Assembly: GCA_017979445.1 (NCBI GenBank)
Contig: CM030710.1
Span: 17,160,248-17,224,247, forward strand
DNA length: 64,000 bases
Reading direction: 5' to 3'
From: Akebia trifoliata
Lineage: Eukaryota; Streptophyta; Magnoliopsida; Ranunculales; Lardizabalaceae
The position numbers and the translations under genes are program-made. Shown one piece after another: positions 35,080 through 46,328 of the stretch. Position 1 is the stretch's first letter; each line of letters opens with the position of its first letter. The notes beneath the pieces were generated by a model, which was given only the letters and a program-made list of their open reading frames with translations, searched no databases and was not told the DNA's origin.

Positions 35080-36516
35080 TTCAATCCCAATCAAAGATAT
35101 ACAGAAAAGCAGAGCACATTTATTCATAGATACAAGATTTATATGATTTACATGATATTCACGTAAAGCCCACATCTTCAGTTTCCTTTCGGTGCAGAAG
35201 AAGCCATTTTGATCAAATTTACATAAAAGATAATAGAGTACTAATGATAATTCCATTTGCACACGGATTTCGCAATCATAAATGGTTTTAGCCTTGGAGG
35301 TTTTAACAAACGTCCATCCCTGTACTCAACTTAGTTAAGACAAAAAATGAATGAAGGGACTTCACAATTCAAGCACTCCAACTATATATCGGTCACATAA
35401 TGGGTATTAATGGACCAAATTATGATCTTGTTGTGACTTAAAATCCAATTGAGCGAGTCATTCTTCTTGCAAAAAGACGCCCCAAGATCGATCAAGAATG
35501 ATAAACAACGAAGATTCAAAATAGAGATCAAACAACCCACCGAGAGCTAGCTGAGATGGTAAGGACGGACTGGGTGTGCTCCCTAGGTCTTGACTTCGAA
35601 TCTCTATATACTCTTCAACAAGGCTATATTTAAAGGCCTACATAGTAGGGACACCTAAAATATCAAGAATACACCCAAAAAACACAAGTTAGGGCCATAA
35701 ATCAATAAATTTTCACATACGTTGTGTTCTCCGTAAATCTTACGACGAATTGGTTTACAACCTTCTCATTAGCATGGCAAAATGATTTATTAGTTTGACC
35801 ACTTAGACAAATGAAAAATCAATCTAATGGTTAGCCCAGAATGAAAAATGATTAAACCAAATGACTAGAGGCAACCAAAGAATAGAGTTGGTAAGTATTA
35901 CCAAAGAATTACTCCACTTGATTAGTTGGATCAATTCTAAACTAATTGTTTTCTGTGCATTACATTGTAATTTTAACCAGGTCAACCATTTGTTTGATGG
36001 AGAAGATGTTTCAGTCTCGATTGTTTTGTATAATTTTATAGACCTATAGTCTGTGATTTTTTTAAAAAGTCATGATTATCAAAAATGTAGACGACTAAAT
36101 CACGATATTTTCAAAAAGTCAGGTAGTTTTTGAAAAATCACTTTAATCTTAATCAACGATTTTTTTAAAAACTAACAGATTATTTTTTCATTTAATATAT
36201 AAAATAAAATACGTACTTTCTATAGTTCAAAATTTTATTCAACTTATCCGATGTTCAATTTCCTGACTTTATCGATCTTTTGCCAATTTTTTTTTGAAGC
36301 TTTCTATTACCAAATTATTCCCAAACCCTGACTTCGTCACTATGTACCTTGAGTCAACTCGATTGGCTTTTTAGTTGACTCACCCCTAAACTTTCCTAAG
36401 TGTTATGTTAGAATATCATGCATCCAATGCAAAATAAAATAGACACACAGAGATTTACGAGGTTCACCCATTTATGGTCTACATCCTCGGAGTGTGATTG
36501 ATCTTCTTTATTTAGT
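35080..36516. repeat. Copy B of the NAC 3' flank (with truncated SINE)
   Basis: Collinear with 22100-23529: CTTCACAATTCAAGCACTCC at about 35360, SINE A-box TAGCTGAGATGG at about 35548, then the ACGAGGTTCACCCATTTATG segment at about 36460. The SINE (35535-35650) has lost its 3' end and tail by deletion. The 35080-35340 part is shared (inverted) with 44880-44985. Confidence 0.75.
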
Positions 36517-36785
36517 ATGGGTTTACAAAAGTATTTTTTTTTTCTGTCTTTCTCTCGGAGTCATTATAAATATCTAAAGAAAATTTATCAAATAATTCGC
36601 TCATGTTGGCATCCATCCATTCTCTTGCTTCGTCATCAATCGCTAATTTTGAAGAAAATGGTTCTTTGTGTAGTTGTCTTGAGTCATCTTCTGTCCATTC
36701 CTATAAATGATGATCTTGCTCAATATTGCTGGCTTGTTGTTGGAGTGAATTTACATTAACGTTCTCGTTGGATATGGAAGCAGAC
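36517..36785 (-). pseudogene. NAC exon 3 fragment, copy B
   Basis: The - strand repeats the last part of NAC exon 3 (DSRQLHKEPFSS-like region). It has an in-frame TAG at 36701-36703 where the intact gene has a Leu codon, a 15-base deletion near 36720 and an altered end codon. It stops abruptly at about 36785 against the copia fragment. Confidence 0.75.
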
Positions 36786-39700
36786 TTTAAAAATGGGTAA
36801 TACCTCTGCAATGGATTACTTACACAAGTTCAAGATTACTGCTAATAAACTAGCTACTATAGGCAAACCAGTTGATGACTTTAATCTTGTCACATGTCTT
36901 GGAAAGACTTCGACCTGAATATGGTCCATTTGCCACCTCTGTTTCTCATAAAAAACCACCTATTATTATGAGAGAACGCTATGGTTCATTGATTAGTAAA
37001 GAAATTCGTATCACAAACTTTTTTTCAACGAATGCAACTGAAGCAACTGCCTTTGTGGCTAACCACTCTCCCTTACATTCACAACGGGGAAACCACTCTG
37101 GTTGAGGGGCCTCTCACTCATTTAGTAGAGGTCGTGGTCATGGAAAAGGTCGCAATGCTAATGGTGGTCAACATTTTAGACAACCACATACCAATCCGAC
37201 TTCTACTCGTCTTATTTGCCAGATTTGTAACAAAGTTAGGCACTCCGCCCTTGATTGTTACCATCGCCTTGATCACTCATATCAAAGACGTGGAATTCCA
37301 AATCAACTTAACTCTCTTCATGACCTTCTCCTATTGTTTCTAATAATGGTTTTCGGTATTATTTTTCAATTGTTGATGACTATAGCAAATTTTGTTGGCT
37401 TTTTCCTCTTCAGTCGAAATCTCAAGCTCTTGCTACCTTTATTAAATTTAAAACTCATACTGAAAACCTCTTGAATGCCAAGATTAAATCTCTCCAAACT
37501 GATGGAGGGGGTGAATTCACGAGTAATTCCTTTCGTAATTTTTTATCCCTCGATGGCATCCACCATCGCATGACATGTTCCTACACTGCAGAACAAAATG
37601 GGGTAGTAGAACGTAAGCATCATCATATTGTTGAAATGACACTTGCTCTTCTTGCTCATTCTCACATACCTTCCTCTTATTGGACTGAGGCCTTTCTTAC
37701 TTCAGTATTTCTGATTAATAGGCTTCCTATGCGTATCCTTAATCACATCTCCCCTTGGGAAATGTTATTTCATCGAGTCCCTGATTATTCCATTCTTAAG
37801 ACTTTTGGTTGTGCATGTTATCCATACTTGAGGCCTTATCGAAATCATAAACTTGACTTTTGCACTTCCAAGTGTCTTTATTGGTTATAGTTTGCAACAT
37901 AAGGTTATAACTACCTACCTCCATATTCCAAGTGTTGGGTGTAGATTTCACGTCATGTAATTTTTTGATGAAAATCAATTTCCATTTAGCTACTCTCCCT
38001 ACTCCCCATCATCCATCACTATTTCTTCAGTTGGTGTATTTATAGGCCCATTACAATCTTCCTCCCATACGACTTTACCATCCTTACAACCCGATGTCCT
38101 CGTTCAATCCAATGAGACCCACCCACCTTCACCAAACCCCCCTGCAGCGCTGCGATTCAGTCCCTACCTCGGACGACATGGTTTAGTCCAATGTAAACCA
38201 CCCCTTCATCAATCCCCCCATTCCACTAACCTCCCTCCCATTGTCATGCCTTCCCAACCTCAACTTATAACTACCTCTAAGCATCACATGATTACTCGAT
38301 TTCGTGGTACCCCGCACACCCAAGACTATATTGCTACCCATTATCCTCTGGCCCTCATTGCCTCTACTCTACCTGTTGAACCTTCTAATTATACCCAGCA
38401 TCAAAGGTGGTTGAGTGGCGAGCTGCCATGGCACAAGAGATTGATGCGCTTATCAAAATGGGTTCTTGGTCTTTTGTTCCACCCAAATCTAAACAAATGT
38501 TGTTGGATGTTGTTGGATGTCGTTGGGTTTACTAGATCAAGCAAAAATCGGATGGTATTGTTGACTGCTATAGGGCAAGATTGGTTGCTCAAGGTTATCA
38601 CCAATAACCTGGTATTGATTACACCGAAACCTTTAGTCCCATAGTTAAGCTACTACAATACAGTTGGTTTTATCTCTAGCTATCTACTTTAATTGGCCCC
38701 TCAAACAACTTGATGTTTCAAATGCATTTTTGCATTGTGAATTAAATCAGGAAGTTCATATGACTCAGCCACAGGGTTTTGTTGATTCTCAACATCCTAA
38801 CTATGTTTGTCAACTTCTGAAGGCCATATATGGCTTCAAACAAGCACCGTGTGCTTGGTTTATGCGCCTCACTCGATTTCTTGAAGAACTTCATTTTGTG
38901 AGCTCTTCTGATGAAACTTCTCTGTTTATAACGCAAATTTGATGGCAGCATTACTATTCTTTGATATACGTACATGATATGATCATTATCGGCAGTTGTA
39001 CAAGGACAATTGCCCATCTTATTTCTCAAATGAAGACGACTTTTGCTATGAAAAATCTTGGTGATCTCACTTACTTCTTGGGTAGAGAGGTTTCTAGATC
39101 ATCCAACTCTTTGTTTCTTTGCCAACACAAAATCTCCAGTGCCTACTGGTAAAAAATTGTCCAAATATGACGGTATTCCATTATTAGATGGTTCCGAATA
39201 TCAAAGAATTGTTGGGAGTCCTCATATCTCACTTTAACATGACTAGATCTTGCCTTCTCTATCAACCAAGTTTGCCAATCCTCCCTGCAATCTCCTACAA
39301 GTACTCATTGGCTAGCTATGAAACAAATTTTTCGTTATCTTAAGGGGACTCTTGACTCTAGTATTACTTTTATGCGAGGAACTTCTCCACTATCTCTTCA
39401 ACCAAGCTTTTTGTGACGCAGATTGGGTAGGTAGCCCAGATGATCGACGCTCTACAACCAATTATTGTTTATTCTTCGCTTCTAATCTCATCTCATGGAA
39501 TGCCAAAAAGCAACCTATTGTTTCGTGCTCCTCCATTGAGTTTGAATACAGAGCTCTTGCACTACCGCTGTTGAATTATCTTGGGTCCAATCTCTTCTTA
39601 AGGATGTACATGTTTATTTATCAGCCCCTTCTCTCGTCGTTTGGTGTGATAATGTAGGGGCTATCTCGGTCGCTGAAATCCTGTCTTTCATGCAAGAACT

Positions 39701-40131
39701 AAACACATAGAAGTCGATTATCACTTTGTTCGGGAAAGAGTTCTCAACAATCTTTTGATTGTTCATTACATTTCTACTGTTGACAACTTGGCTGATCTGT
39801 TCTCTAAGGGCTTATCATCACCTAGATTTCATCTTCTTCGGAACAAGTCGACTGTTGGTTGTCCCCCTATCAACTTGTGGGGGCAGAATCGGCTACAGAA
39901 TCTTATCCTAGGACCATTGATTCTCCAAATCTCAGTCCTAACAGAAAATCTTCAGCTGATGTCAATCCTAAAGGACAGGATCTGTTCCTCCTTTTATTTC
40001 AAGAATACCAATAATTTAGGAGTTAACAAATCAATGTAATCTGTAACAAAATTTGCAACAAATCTGTTTTGTATCTCTATATATTTGGTGTAACTCTAAT
40101 CACTGAGTGTGCAGTGATACAGTCCTTTTAC
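36786..40131 (+). mobile_element. Degenerate Ty1/copia fragment lacking a 5' LTR
   Basis: In order on the + strand: gag remnant (MDYLHKFKITANKLATIGKP at about 36810; zinc-knuckle remains ICQICNKVRHSALDCYH near 37210), integrase core (VDDYSKFCWLFPL at about 37370, LQTDGGGEFTSN, TAEQNGVVERKHHH), reverse transcriptase (KQLDVSNAFLHCELNQEVHM at about 38704) and RNase H ([17 protein letters not shown] at about 39408). Frames are broken many times. The RT active-site box reads YVHDM instead of YVDDM, losing one catalytic Asp. Protease and part of integrase are deleted. A purine tract (GTGGGGGCAG, about 39878) followed by about 245 bases to 40131 may be the 3' LTR; no 5' LTR exists. It lies between NAC copies B and C. 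Confidence 0.85.
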
Positions 40132-41297
40132 AACAAAGATTCAAAATAGAGATCAAACAACCCACAGGGGCTAGCTAAGATGGCAAGGACGGACTGGGTG
40201 TGCTCCCTAGGTCCTGACTTCGAATCTCTATATGCTTTCACAAGGCTATATTTAAACGACTACACAGTAGAGGGTGGTGGTACGTGGGGCTCGCCAAGGC
40301 AAAAAAAAAACAGAGATCAAACAAAAAACCAAGATTTACGTGATTCGGCAAGATTGCCCACGTCCACAGGCGGTGATGATAATTCTTTGTCGATGAAAAG
40401 CTACGAAAATATAATTTTTTAAAGCTTATGAACTTAGAATATATATGAAGTCTTAGGCCGAAACTTGCATTATCTAATGAAAAAAATTCCGCCAAATATC
40501 AAGAATACACCCAAAAAACACAAGTGAGGGCCATAAATCAATAAATGTTCATATACGTTGTGTTCTTCATAAATCTTACGACGAATCGGTTTACAACCTT
40601 CTCATGCATGGCAAAATGATTTATTAGTTTGACTACTTAAACAAATGATAAATCAATCTAACGGTTAGGCCCAGAATGAAAAATGATTAAACCAATGACT
40701 AGAGACAACCAAAGAATAGAGTTGGTTAGTAGGACCAAAGAATTGCTCCACTTGATTAGTTGGATCTCAACCATTTGTTTGATGGAGAAGACGTTTGAGT
40801 CTTCACTGTTTTGTATAATTTTACAGACCCATAGTTTATGATTTTTTAAAAATCCATGATTATTATAAATGTAGTTAACTAATCACAATAATTTCAAAAA
40901 GTCGGGTCATTTTTGAAAAAAATCATTTAATCTTAATCAATGATTTTTTTAAAAACTAACAGATTATTTTTTTCATTTAGTATATAAAATAAAATACATA
41001 TTTTTTGTAGTTCAAATTTTATTTCAACTTATTCGATGTTAATTCCTGATTTATCTATCTTTTGCCAATTATTTTTCGAAGCTTTATATTACCAAATTAT
41101 TCTCGAACCCCGACTTTGTTGCTATGTACCTCGAGTCGAGTCGATTGGCTTTTTAGTTGACTCACCCCTTAACTTTCCTAAGTGTTATGCTAGAATATCA
41201 TGCATCCAATGCAAAATAAAAGACACACAGAGATTTACGAGGTTCACCCATTTATGGGCTACATCCTCGGAGTGCGATCAATCTTCTTTATTTAGTA
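40132..41297. repeat. Copy C of the NAC 3' flank (with SINE 40159-40309)
   Basis: Begins within GATTCAAAATAGAGATCAAAC directly after the copia fragment and runs collinearly with copy A to the NAC exon. Its SINE has A-box (TAGCTAAGATGG), B-box (GACTTCGAATCTC) and an A tail, with the duplication GAGATCAAAC on both sides. It forms the left arm of a large inverted repeat with copy D. Confidence 0.78.
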
Positions 41298-41690
41298 TGG
41301 TTCTTTATGTAATTCTCTCGAGTCATCTTCTGACCATTCTAATAAATGATGATCTTTCTCGGCTACCATATTAATATTGCTGGCTTCTTGTTGGAGTGAA
41401 TTTACATTAATGTCCTTGTTGGATATGAAAGCAAGCCTTCTATCTAGTTCATCCATTGAAATGTCACTATGTAATATCCAATCAAAACGATCACTTAAAA
41501 TATCTAGTGAATGGTCGTTTTGGGTGATCATGGCCACCATCACTGGAACTGCTAATGCTACTGTTGGTGGAGCTTCATTTGATTCCATCACTAGTACTGC
41601 TAGTGTTGGTAGAGCTTCATTTGATTCCATCACTAGTACTGCTAATGTTGGTGGAGCTTCATTTGATTCACGAGAAACTATGAAACATAA
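41298..41690 (-). pseudogene. NAC exon 3 fragment, copy C
   Basis: Matches NAC exon 3 (MVAMITQNDHSLDILSDRFD, DISMDELDRRLAF) but the C-terminal part is deleted: the junction TAGTATGGTTCTTT joins two sites that both end in ATGG in copy A, a microhomology deletion. A 48-base in-frame segment (GCTTCATTTGATTCCATCAC...) is repeated near 41570-41670. No exon 1 or 2. Confidence 0.75.
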
Positions 41691-42475
41691 ATAACCACAA
41701 TCTTAGAATAACTATAAATAGGAGAGGAGACTGAGAAGGGAGGGGTTGAAAAGGCCATTGAGTCCATTACTGATTAATTAAGGAGCTGACTTTGTCATTG
41801 GATAATTTTTGACAAGTACCACATCGATATAACCATCGTTGATTGTAGGGAATGAGAGTCACGAAATGATCAGAGGGAGCTAAGTTGTAAGAGGTAACAC
41901 AAAATCACCTTTACAAGAACTATTTTGAGATAGAGAGTGAATTGGAGGCTGTTTGACTTTGTCTAATTTTCCCATTCTTGGATACAAAGCCCTTCTCTTA
42001 GATGGATCAAAGTCCTAACAAGTAATCAATCCATTCAACAACCACAACGCAAGTAGGTCCCACACTTCCTACTACCGTCTGATTGATGCCTCAGCTCTTG
42101 GATTAGTACTAGCAAAATGAATGATCTTAAACCATCCCACCTATGAGACCAACAAAATTAATGGTAAAAAAAGCCCCCATTCCTTGTTTTTAGTACAAAA
42201 GTCAGCTTTATACAGCTTATAATCTGATAAGAGAGTTGTTAGTGATCCCCGCACTGTTTTTAATTCTCAAAATGGGGCAATAGGGGTTGGTTTACACTGC
42301 AATGTAGTGCAAAGGTTTACTAAGGGGAAAACAAAACCCATTAAAATCTACATAAAAAACAAAATCCTAGACTCTGATCTACCATTGTCGATCAAGGGTG
42401 GGTGCTTCTAATCAGTGCTATTTTCCATCACTGGTACTGCTAATGCTGGTGGAGCTTCCTTAATTAATCAGTAAT
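41691..42475. other. Spacer between inverted NAC copies C and D
   Basis: Unique-looking sequence with no gene found. Its ends carry a second, smaller inverted repeat: CCATTACTGATTAATTAAGG at about 41764 and CCTTAATTAATCAGTAATGG at about 42456-42475. A 34-base scrap of NAC exon 3 in the copy C orientation sits at about 42425-42456, showing repeated rearrangement at the centre. Confidence 0.6.
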
Positions 42476-42909
42476 GGATTCACGAGAGGGCAAAGGAATC
42501 AAATGAAGCTCCACCAACATTAGCAGTACTAATGATGGAATCAAATGAAGCTCCACCAACATTAGCATTAGCAGTACCCATGATGGTGGCCATGACGACC
42601 CAAGACGATCATTCACTAGATATTTTAAGATATCGTTTTGATTGGAAATTACACAGTGACATTTCAATGGATGAATTAGATAGAAGGCTTGTTTTCATAT
42701 CCAACGAGGACATTAATATATTTTCACTCCAACAACAAACCAACAATATAAATATGATAGCCAAGCAAGATCATCATTTATCGGAATGGATAGAAGATGA
42801 CTCAAGAGAATTACACAAATAACCATTTTCTTCAGAATTAACGGTTGATGATGAGCCAAGAGAATGGATAGATGGTGACATCAGCGAATTATTTGATCAA
42901 TTTTCTTGA
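42476..42909 (+). pseudogene. NAC exon 3 fragment, copy D (inverted)
   Basis: Reads on the + strand through most of NAC exon 3: SNEAPPTLALAVPMMVAMTT, DISMDELDRRLVFISNEDIN, and the same C-terminal end as the intact gene. An in-frame TAA at 42820-42822 interrupts it at the HKEPFSS position, so it cannot encode the full tail. It lacks exons 1 and 2. Confidence 0.8.
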
Positions 42910-44985
42910 GATATTTATGACGACTCCAAGAGAAAGACAGAAAAAAGAATACTTTTGTAAACCCATAATAAGTACAGAAGATCGATCGTGCTCCGAGGAT
43001 GTAGCCCATAAATGGGTGAACCTCGTAAATCTCGGTGTGCCTATTTTATTTTGCATTGGATGCATGATATTCTAACATAATACTTAGGAAAGTTTAGGGG
43101 TGAGTAAACAAAAAAGTCAATCGAGTCGACTCGAGGTACATAATGGCAAAGTCGGGGTTCGAGAATAATTTGGTAATTGAAAGGTTCGAAAAATAATTGA
43201 CAAAAGATCCATAAAGTCAGAAAATTAAACATCAGATAAGTTAAATTAAATTTTGAAGTATAAAAAATATGTATTTTATTTTAAATATTAAATGACAAAA
43301 TAAAAAAAATTTAAATAATTTGAGTTTTTCAAAAAATCGTTGATTAAGATTAATGTTAATTTTTTTTTTCAAAAACAACCTAACTTTTTGAAAATTGTGA
43401 TTTAGTCGACTACATTTATGATAATCACAACTTTTTAAAAAAATCACAGACTATGGTTCCGTAAAATTATACAAAACAGCAAAGACTCAAACGTCTTCTC
43501 CATCAAACAAATGGTTGAGATGGTAAAAATTACAATGCGATCCACAGAAAACAGTTAGTTTAGAATTGATCAAACTAATCAAGTGGAGCAATTGTTTGGT
43601 CCTACTTACCAACTCTATTCTTTGGTTGTCTCTAGTCATTTGGTTCAATCATTTTTCATTATGGGCCTAAAATCAGACCATTGGATTGATTTTTCATTTG
43701 GCTAGGTGGTCAAACCAATAAATCTTTTCGCCATGCTAATGAGAAGGTTGTAAACCGATTCATCTTTAGATTTACGGAGAACACAATGCATGTGAAAATT
43801 TATTGATTTATGGGCCTAACTTGTGTTTTTTAAGTGTATTCTTGATATTTTAGGCGTCTCTACAACTTTAGGGTATTTTTTTCATTAGAAAATACAAGTT
43901 TCGCCCAAGAACTTCATATATATTCCAAGTTCATAAACCCTAAAAAATTATATTCTCGCAGTTTTTCATCAACAAAGAATTGTCATCGCCACCCATGGAG
44001 GGCAATTTTGCCGAAACACATAAATCTTGTGTATTTTTTTTTTTTTTTTTGCTTTGGTGGGCCACACATACCACCACCCTATACTCTGTAGGCGTTTAAA
44101 TATACCTTATGGAAAGGCATATAGAGATTCGAAGTCAAGACCTGGGAGCACACCCAATCCGTCCTTACCATCTCAGCTAGTCCCCCTGGTTGTTTAATCT
44201 CTGTTTTGAATCTTCGTAGTTTATCATTCTTCATCAATCTAGGGGAGTCTTTCTGTAACAAAAATGACTCGCTCAGTAGGATTTTAAGTCACAACAATAT
44301 CATCATCTTGGCCGATTAATACCAATTATGTGACCTATGTATCGTTGGAGTGCTTGAATTGTGAAGCCCCTTCATTCATTCTTTATCCTAACTACCCAAT
44401 AATTTCTTAAGTGTAGTAATTTAAGAAGTATGTGAAAATTTGTTGATTTATGGCTCCAACTTGAGTTTTTTTTTTTTTTTTTTTTTTTTTGTGTATTCAG
44501 AATTTTTTGAGTTTCCGTGCCACTTTAGGAGTATTTTTATCATTAAAAACGAACGTTTGACCCTAGGACGTCATATATATTCCAGTTCAAAACCCTAAAA
44601 AAATTATATTTTCGCAATTTTTCATGAAAAAAGAATTATCATCACCACCCGTGAACATGGGAAATCTTGCCAAATCACGTAAATGTTGTGCTTTTGTTTG
44701 ATCTCTGTTTTGAATCTTCAAAGTTTATCATTCTTGATCGATCTAAGGGAGGCTTTTTGTAACATAAATGACTCACTCTGTTGGATTTTAAGTCACAACA
44801 ATATCATTCACTTGGCCCATTATGTGACCTATATATCATTGGAGTGCTTGGATTGTGAAGTCCCTTCATTCATTCGTAGTTCTAACTAAATTGAATATAG
44901 GGATGGACTTCTGTTAACACCTCCAAGCCTAAAACAATTTACGATCACGGAATCCATGGGAAAATGGAATTATCATCAGTGATAC
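42910..44985. repeat. Copy D of the NAC 3' flank, inverted, two units
   Basis: Reverse complement of the copy A arrangement, including the ACGAGGTTCACC segment at about 43005-43030, one unit with a SINE (44035-44190, - strand) and a second unit without it (44400-44890; empty site GATCTCTGTTTTGAATC at about 44700). The two-unit structure is shared with copy A but not with B or C. Confidence 0.78.
44035..44190 (-). mobile_element. Family 1 SINE, copy D
   Basis: On the - strand, CTAGCTGAGATGG (A-box) and GACTTCGAATCTC (B-box) followed by an A tail (T-tract at 44036-44051). The upstream duplication TTAATCTCTGTTTT is seen at about 44193-44206; the downstream one is eroded. It was copied with its host block rather than inserted anew. 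Confidence 0.75.
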
Positions 44986-45037
44986 ATTAAACAATAGATT
45001 CAACACCATAGTTTTATTTGGTATGCTTCTCAAGTAC

Positions 45038-45142
45038 TAGCCTATGGTCAACATCACATAGCAACCTACAAATAAGATCTTTTGCCTTGGGTGTCAACCT
45101 TGAATCTTCTGAAAATTTTAAGTGATTTCTCCAGTGCACAAT
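45038..45142 (-). pseudogene. NDR-type AGC kinase, single exon
   Basis: Behind a TTCTCAG acceptor the - strand has 35 codons reading IVHWRNHLKFSEDSRLTPKA, KDLICRLLCDVDHRL. This is the C-terminal lobe segment of plant NDR (LATS/NDR) kinases, just before the conserved HRLG. The exon ends in CTAG|TACTTG, where one G of the usual donor appears lost. No other kinase exon lies nearby, so it is a displaced exon like those at 26.7-34.8 kb. Confidence 0.7.
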
Positions 45143-45271
45143 CTGAGAATCATCGAGGACATTGTCAAACAAGTAAATTTCCAACCTTTCAACCATACAC
45201 AAATGCTTAGTGTGGTGGAATAGGCACTGAATGAGGAGACAAATTGAAAGGATTGTAAAACAAAAAAAAAA

Positions 45272-45273
<2 letters not shown>

Positions 45274-45342
<69 letters not shown>
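45274..45342. repeat. (AT)n microsatellite, about 34 units
   Basis: Uninterrupted TA dinucleotide run of about 69 bases following an A-tract. Such runs are the apparent target of the foldback MITE family in this window. Confidence 0.95.
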
Positions 45343-45346
<4 letters not shown>

Positions 45347-45558
45347 CCTCTAGAAATTCAGGGTGTGTTTTACAGTTGTGATTGTACGCGACTCGAGGAA
45401 TTGGCAAAATGGGTTCGATGGGCATAAGTATATAAAGAATTTGTAGATGGATTGAACGGCAATAAGATAAGTCGACGTTTAATCTCTAATGAGGGTTGGA
45501 GCGGAGAATGGAATAGTGTTAAGTGTCCAATCCAAAGGTGAACAAAGCCCTATATATA

Positions 45559-45928
45559 GGGGATGGATCATGGGACATATGTAAAAACAATGTAATAATA
45601 ATAACTTTTCAAAATATGGGTTAGGAGTTTCGTAATGACCTGATTTTTTATGAGGATCTATGATGAGATGATCATCCTAAAAAAATCAATCCAATTTGAA
45701 ACTTCTAACCCCATCAAAAGTGAATTAGAATGTGGACCATCGATTTTTTACCAATAATTTGTAAACCACTTTTGGTGGACTTAGAAGTTTCAGATTGAGC
45801 TGATTTTTTGTGAGGATGATCTTCTCATCATAGAAACCATCCTGACAAAAAATCAGCTCAGTCCGAAACTTCTAACCCATATTCTGAAAAAAAACATTGT
45901 TTTTACTTATGTCCCATGATCCAACCTC
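45559..45928. mobile_element. Foldback MITE, best-preserved copy
   Basis: About 370 bases. Left end GGGGATGGATCATGGGACAT and right end complementary to GAGGTTGGATCATGGGACAT are inverted repeats that continue into AAAAACAATGT. The interior repeats the foldback theme: GCTGATTTTTTGTGAGGATG and, 40 bases on, its complement ACAAAAAATCAGCTCAGTCC. Flanked by TATATATA on both sides. Confidence 0.8.
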
Positions 45929-46328
45929 ATATATATATAAGCTACAAAAAATATGAAACCATTAATCAATTTATGAAGGATAATTTGAAAGGGGAAGTTA
46001 AAAAACCTGTTACAAAGGAAAGGAAATTTACCAACATCCATGAATCACAAAAACGTATAATTAACACGAATGGATTTAAGATAGTAACAACTCCTCATGG
46101 TGACTATATAACTTTCTCATAGAATTGAGCAGAAATAAGTGGAAAACCACAATGCCATTGCATGATACTTAGTGCATGCTAAATTCCTTCGGACTAATTT
46201 TGAATAGGAATATCTTGATTACAATGATTTTCAATTCTATTGCAATGAAGAGAGAAGTCTCAATGTATTTTTGATCATTAATTCCCCAAAAGTTTGAAGA
46301 GTAACAACGTGAAAAAAGCTCATATTCG
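45650..46328. repeat. Duplicated block, copy 1 (partner at 63330-64000)
   Basis: Starts inside the MITE and continues past it. The non-MITE part 45929-46328 matches 63602-64000 base for base with scattered substitutions. Both copies share an open frame starting near 45937 / 63610 (KKYETINQFMKDNLKGEVKK, PVTKERKFTNIHESQK, NGFKIVTTPHGDYITFS, TAG/TAA stop). I do not recognise this peptide. The two frames differ mostly at replacement sites, so selection on a protein is not evident. Confidence 0.8.

Noticed and set aside
36517..36759. 80-codon + strand frame, also seen at 23469-23726
   Set aside because: Antisense of NAC exon 3 and its copy; it recurs only because the block is duplicated.
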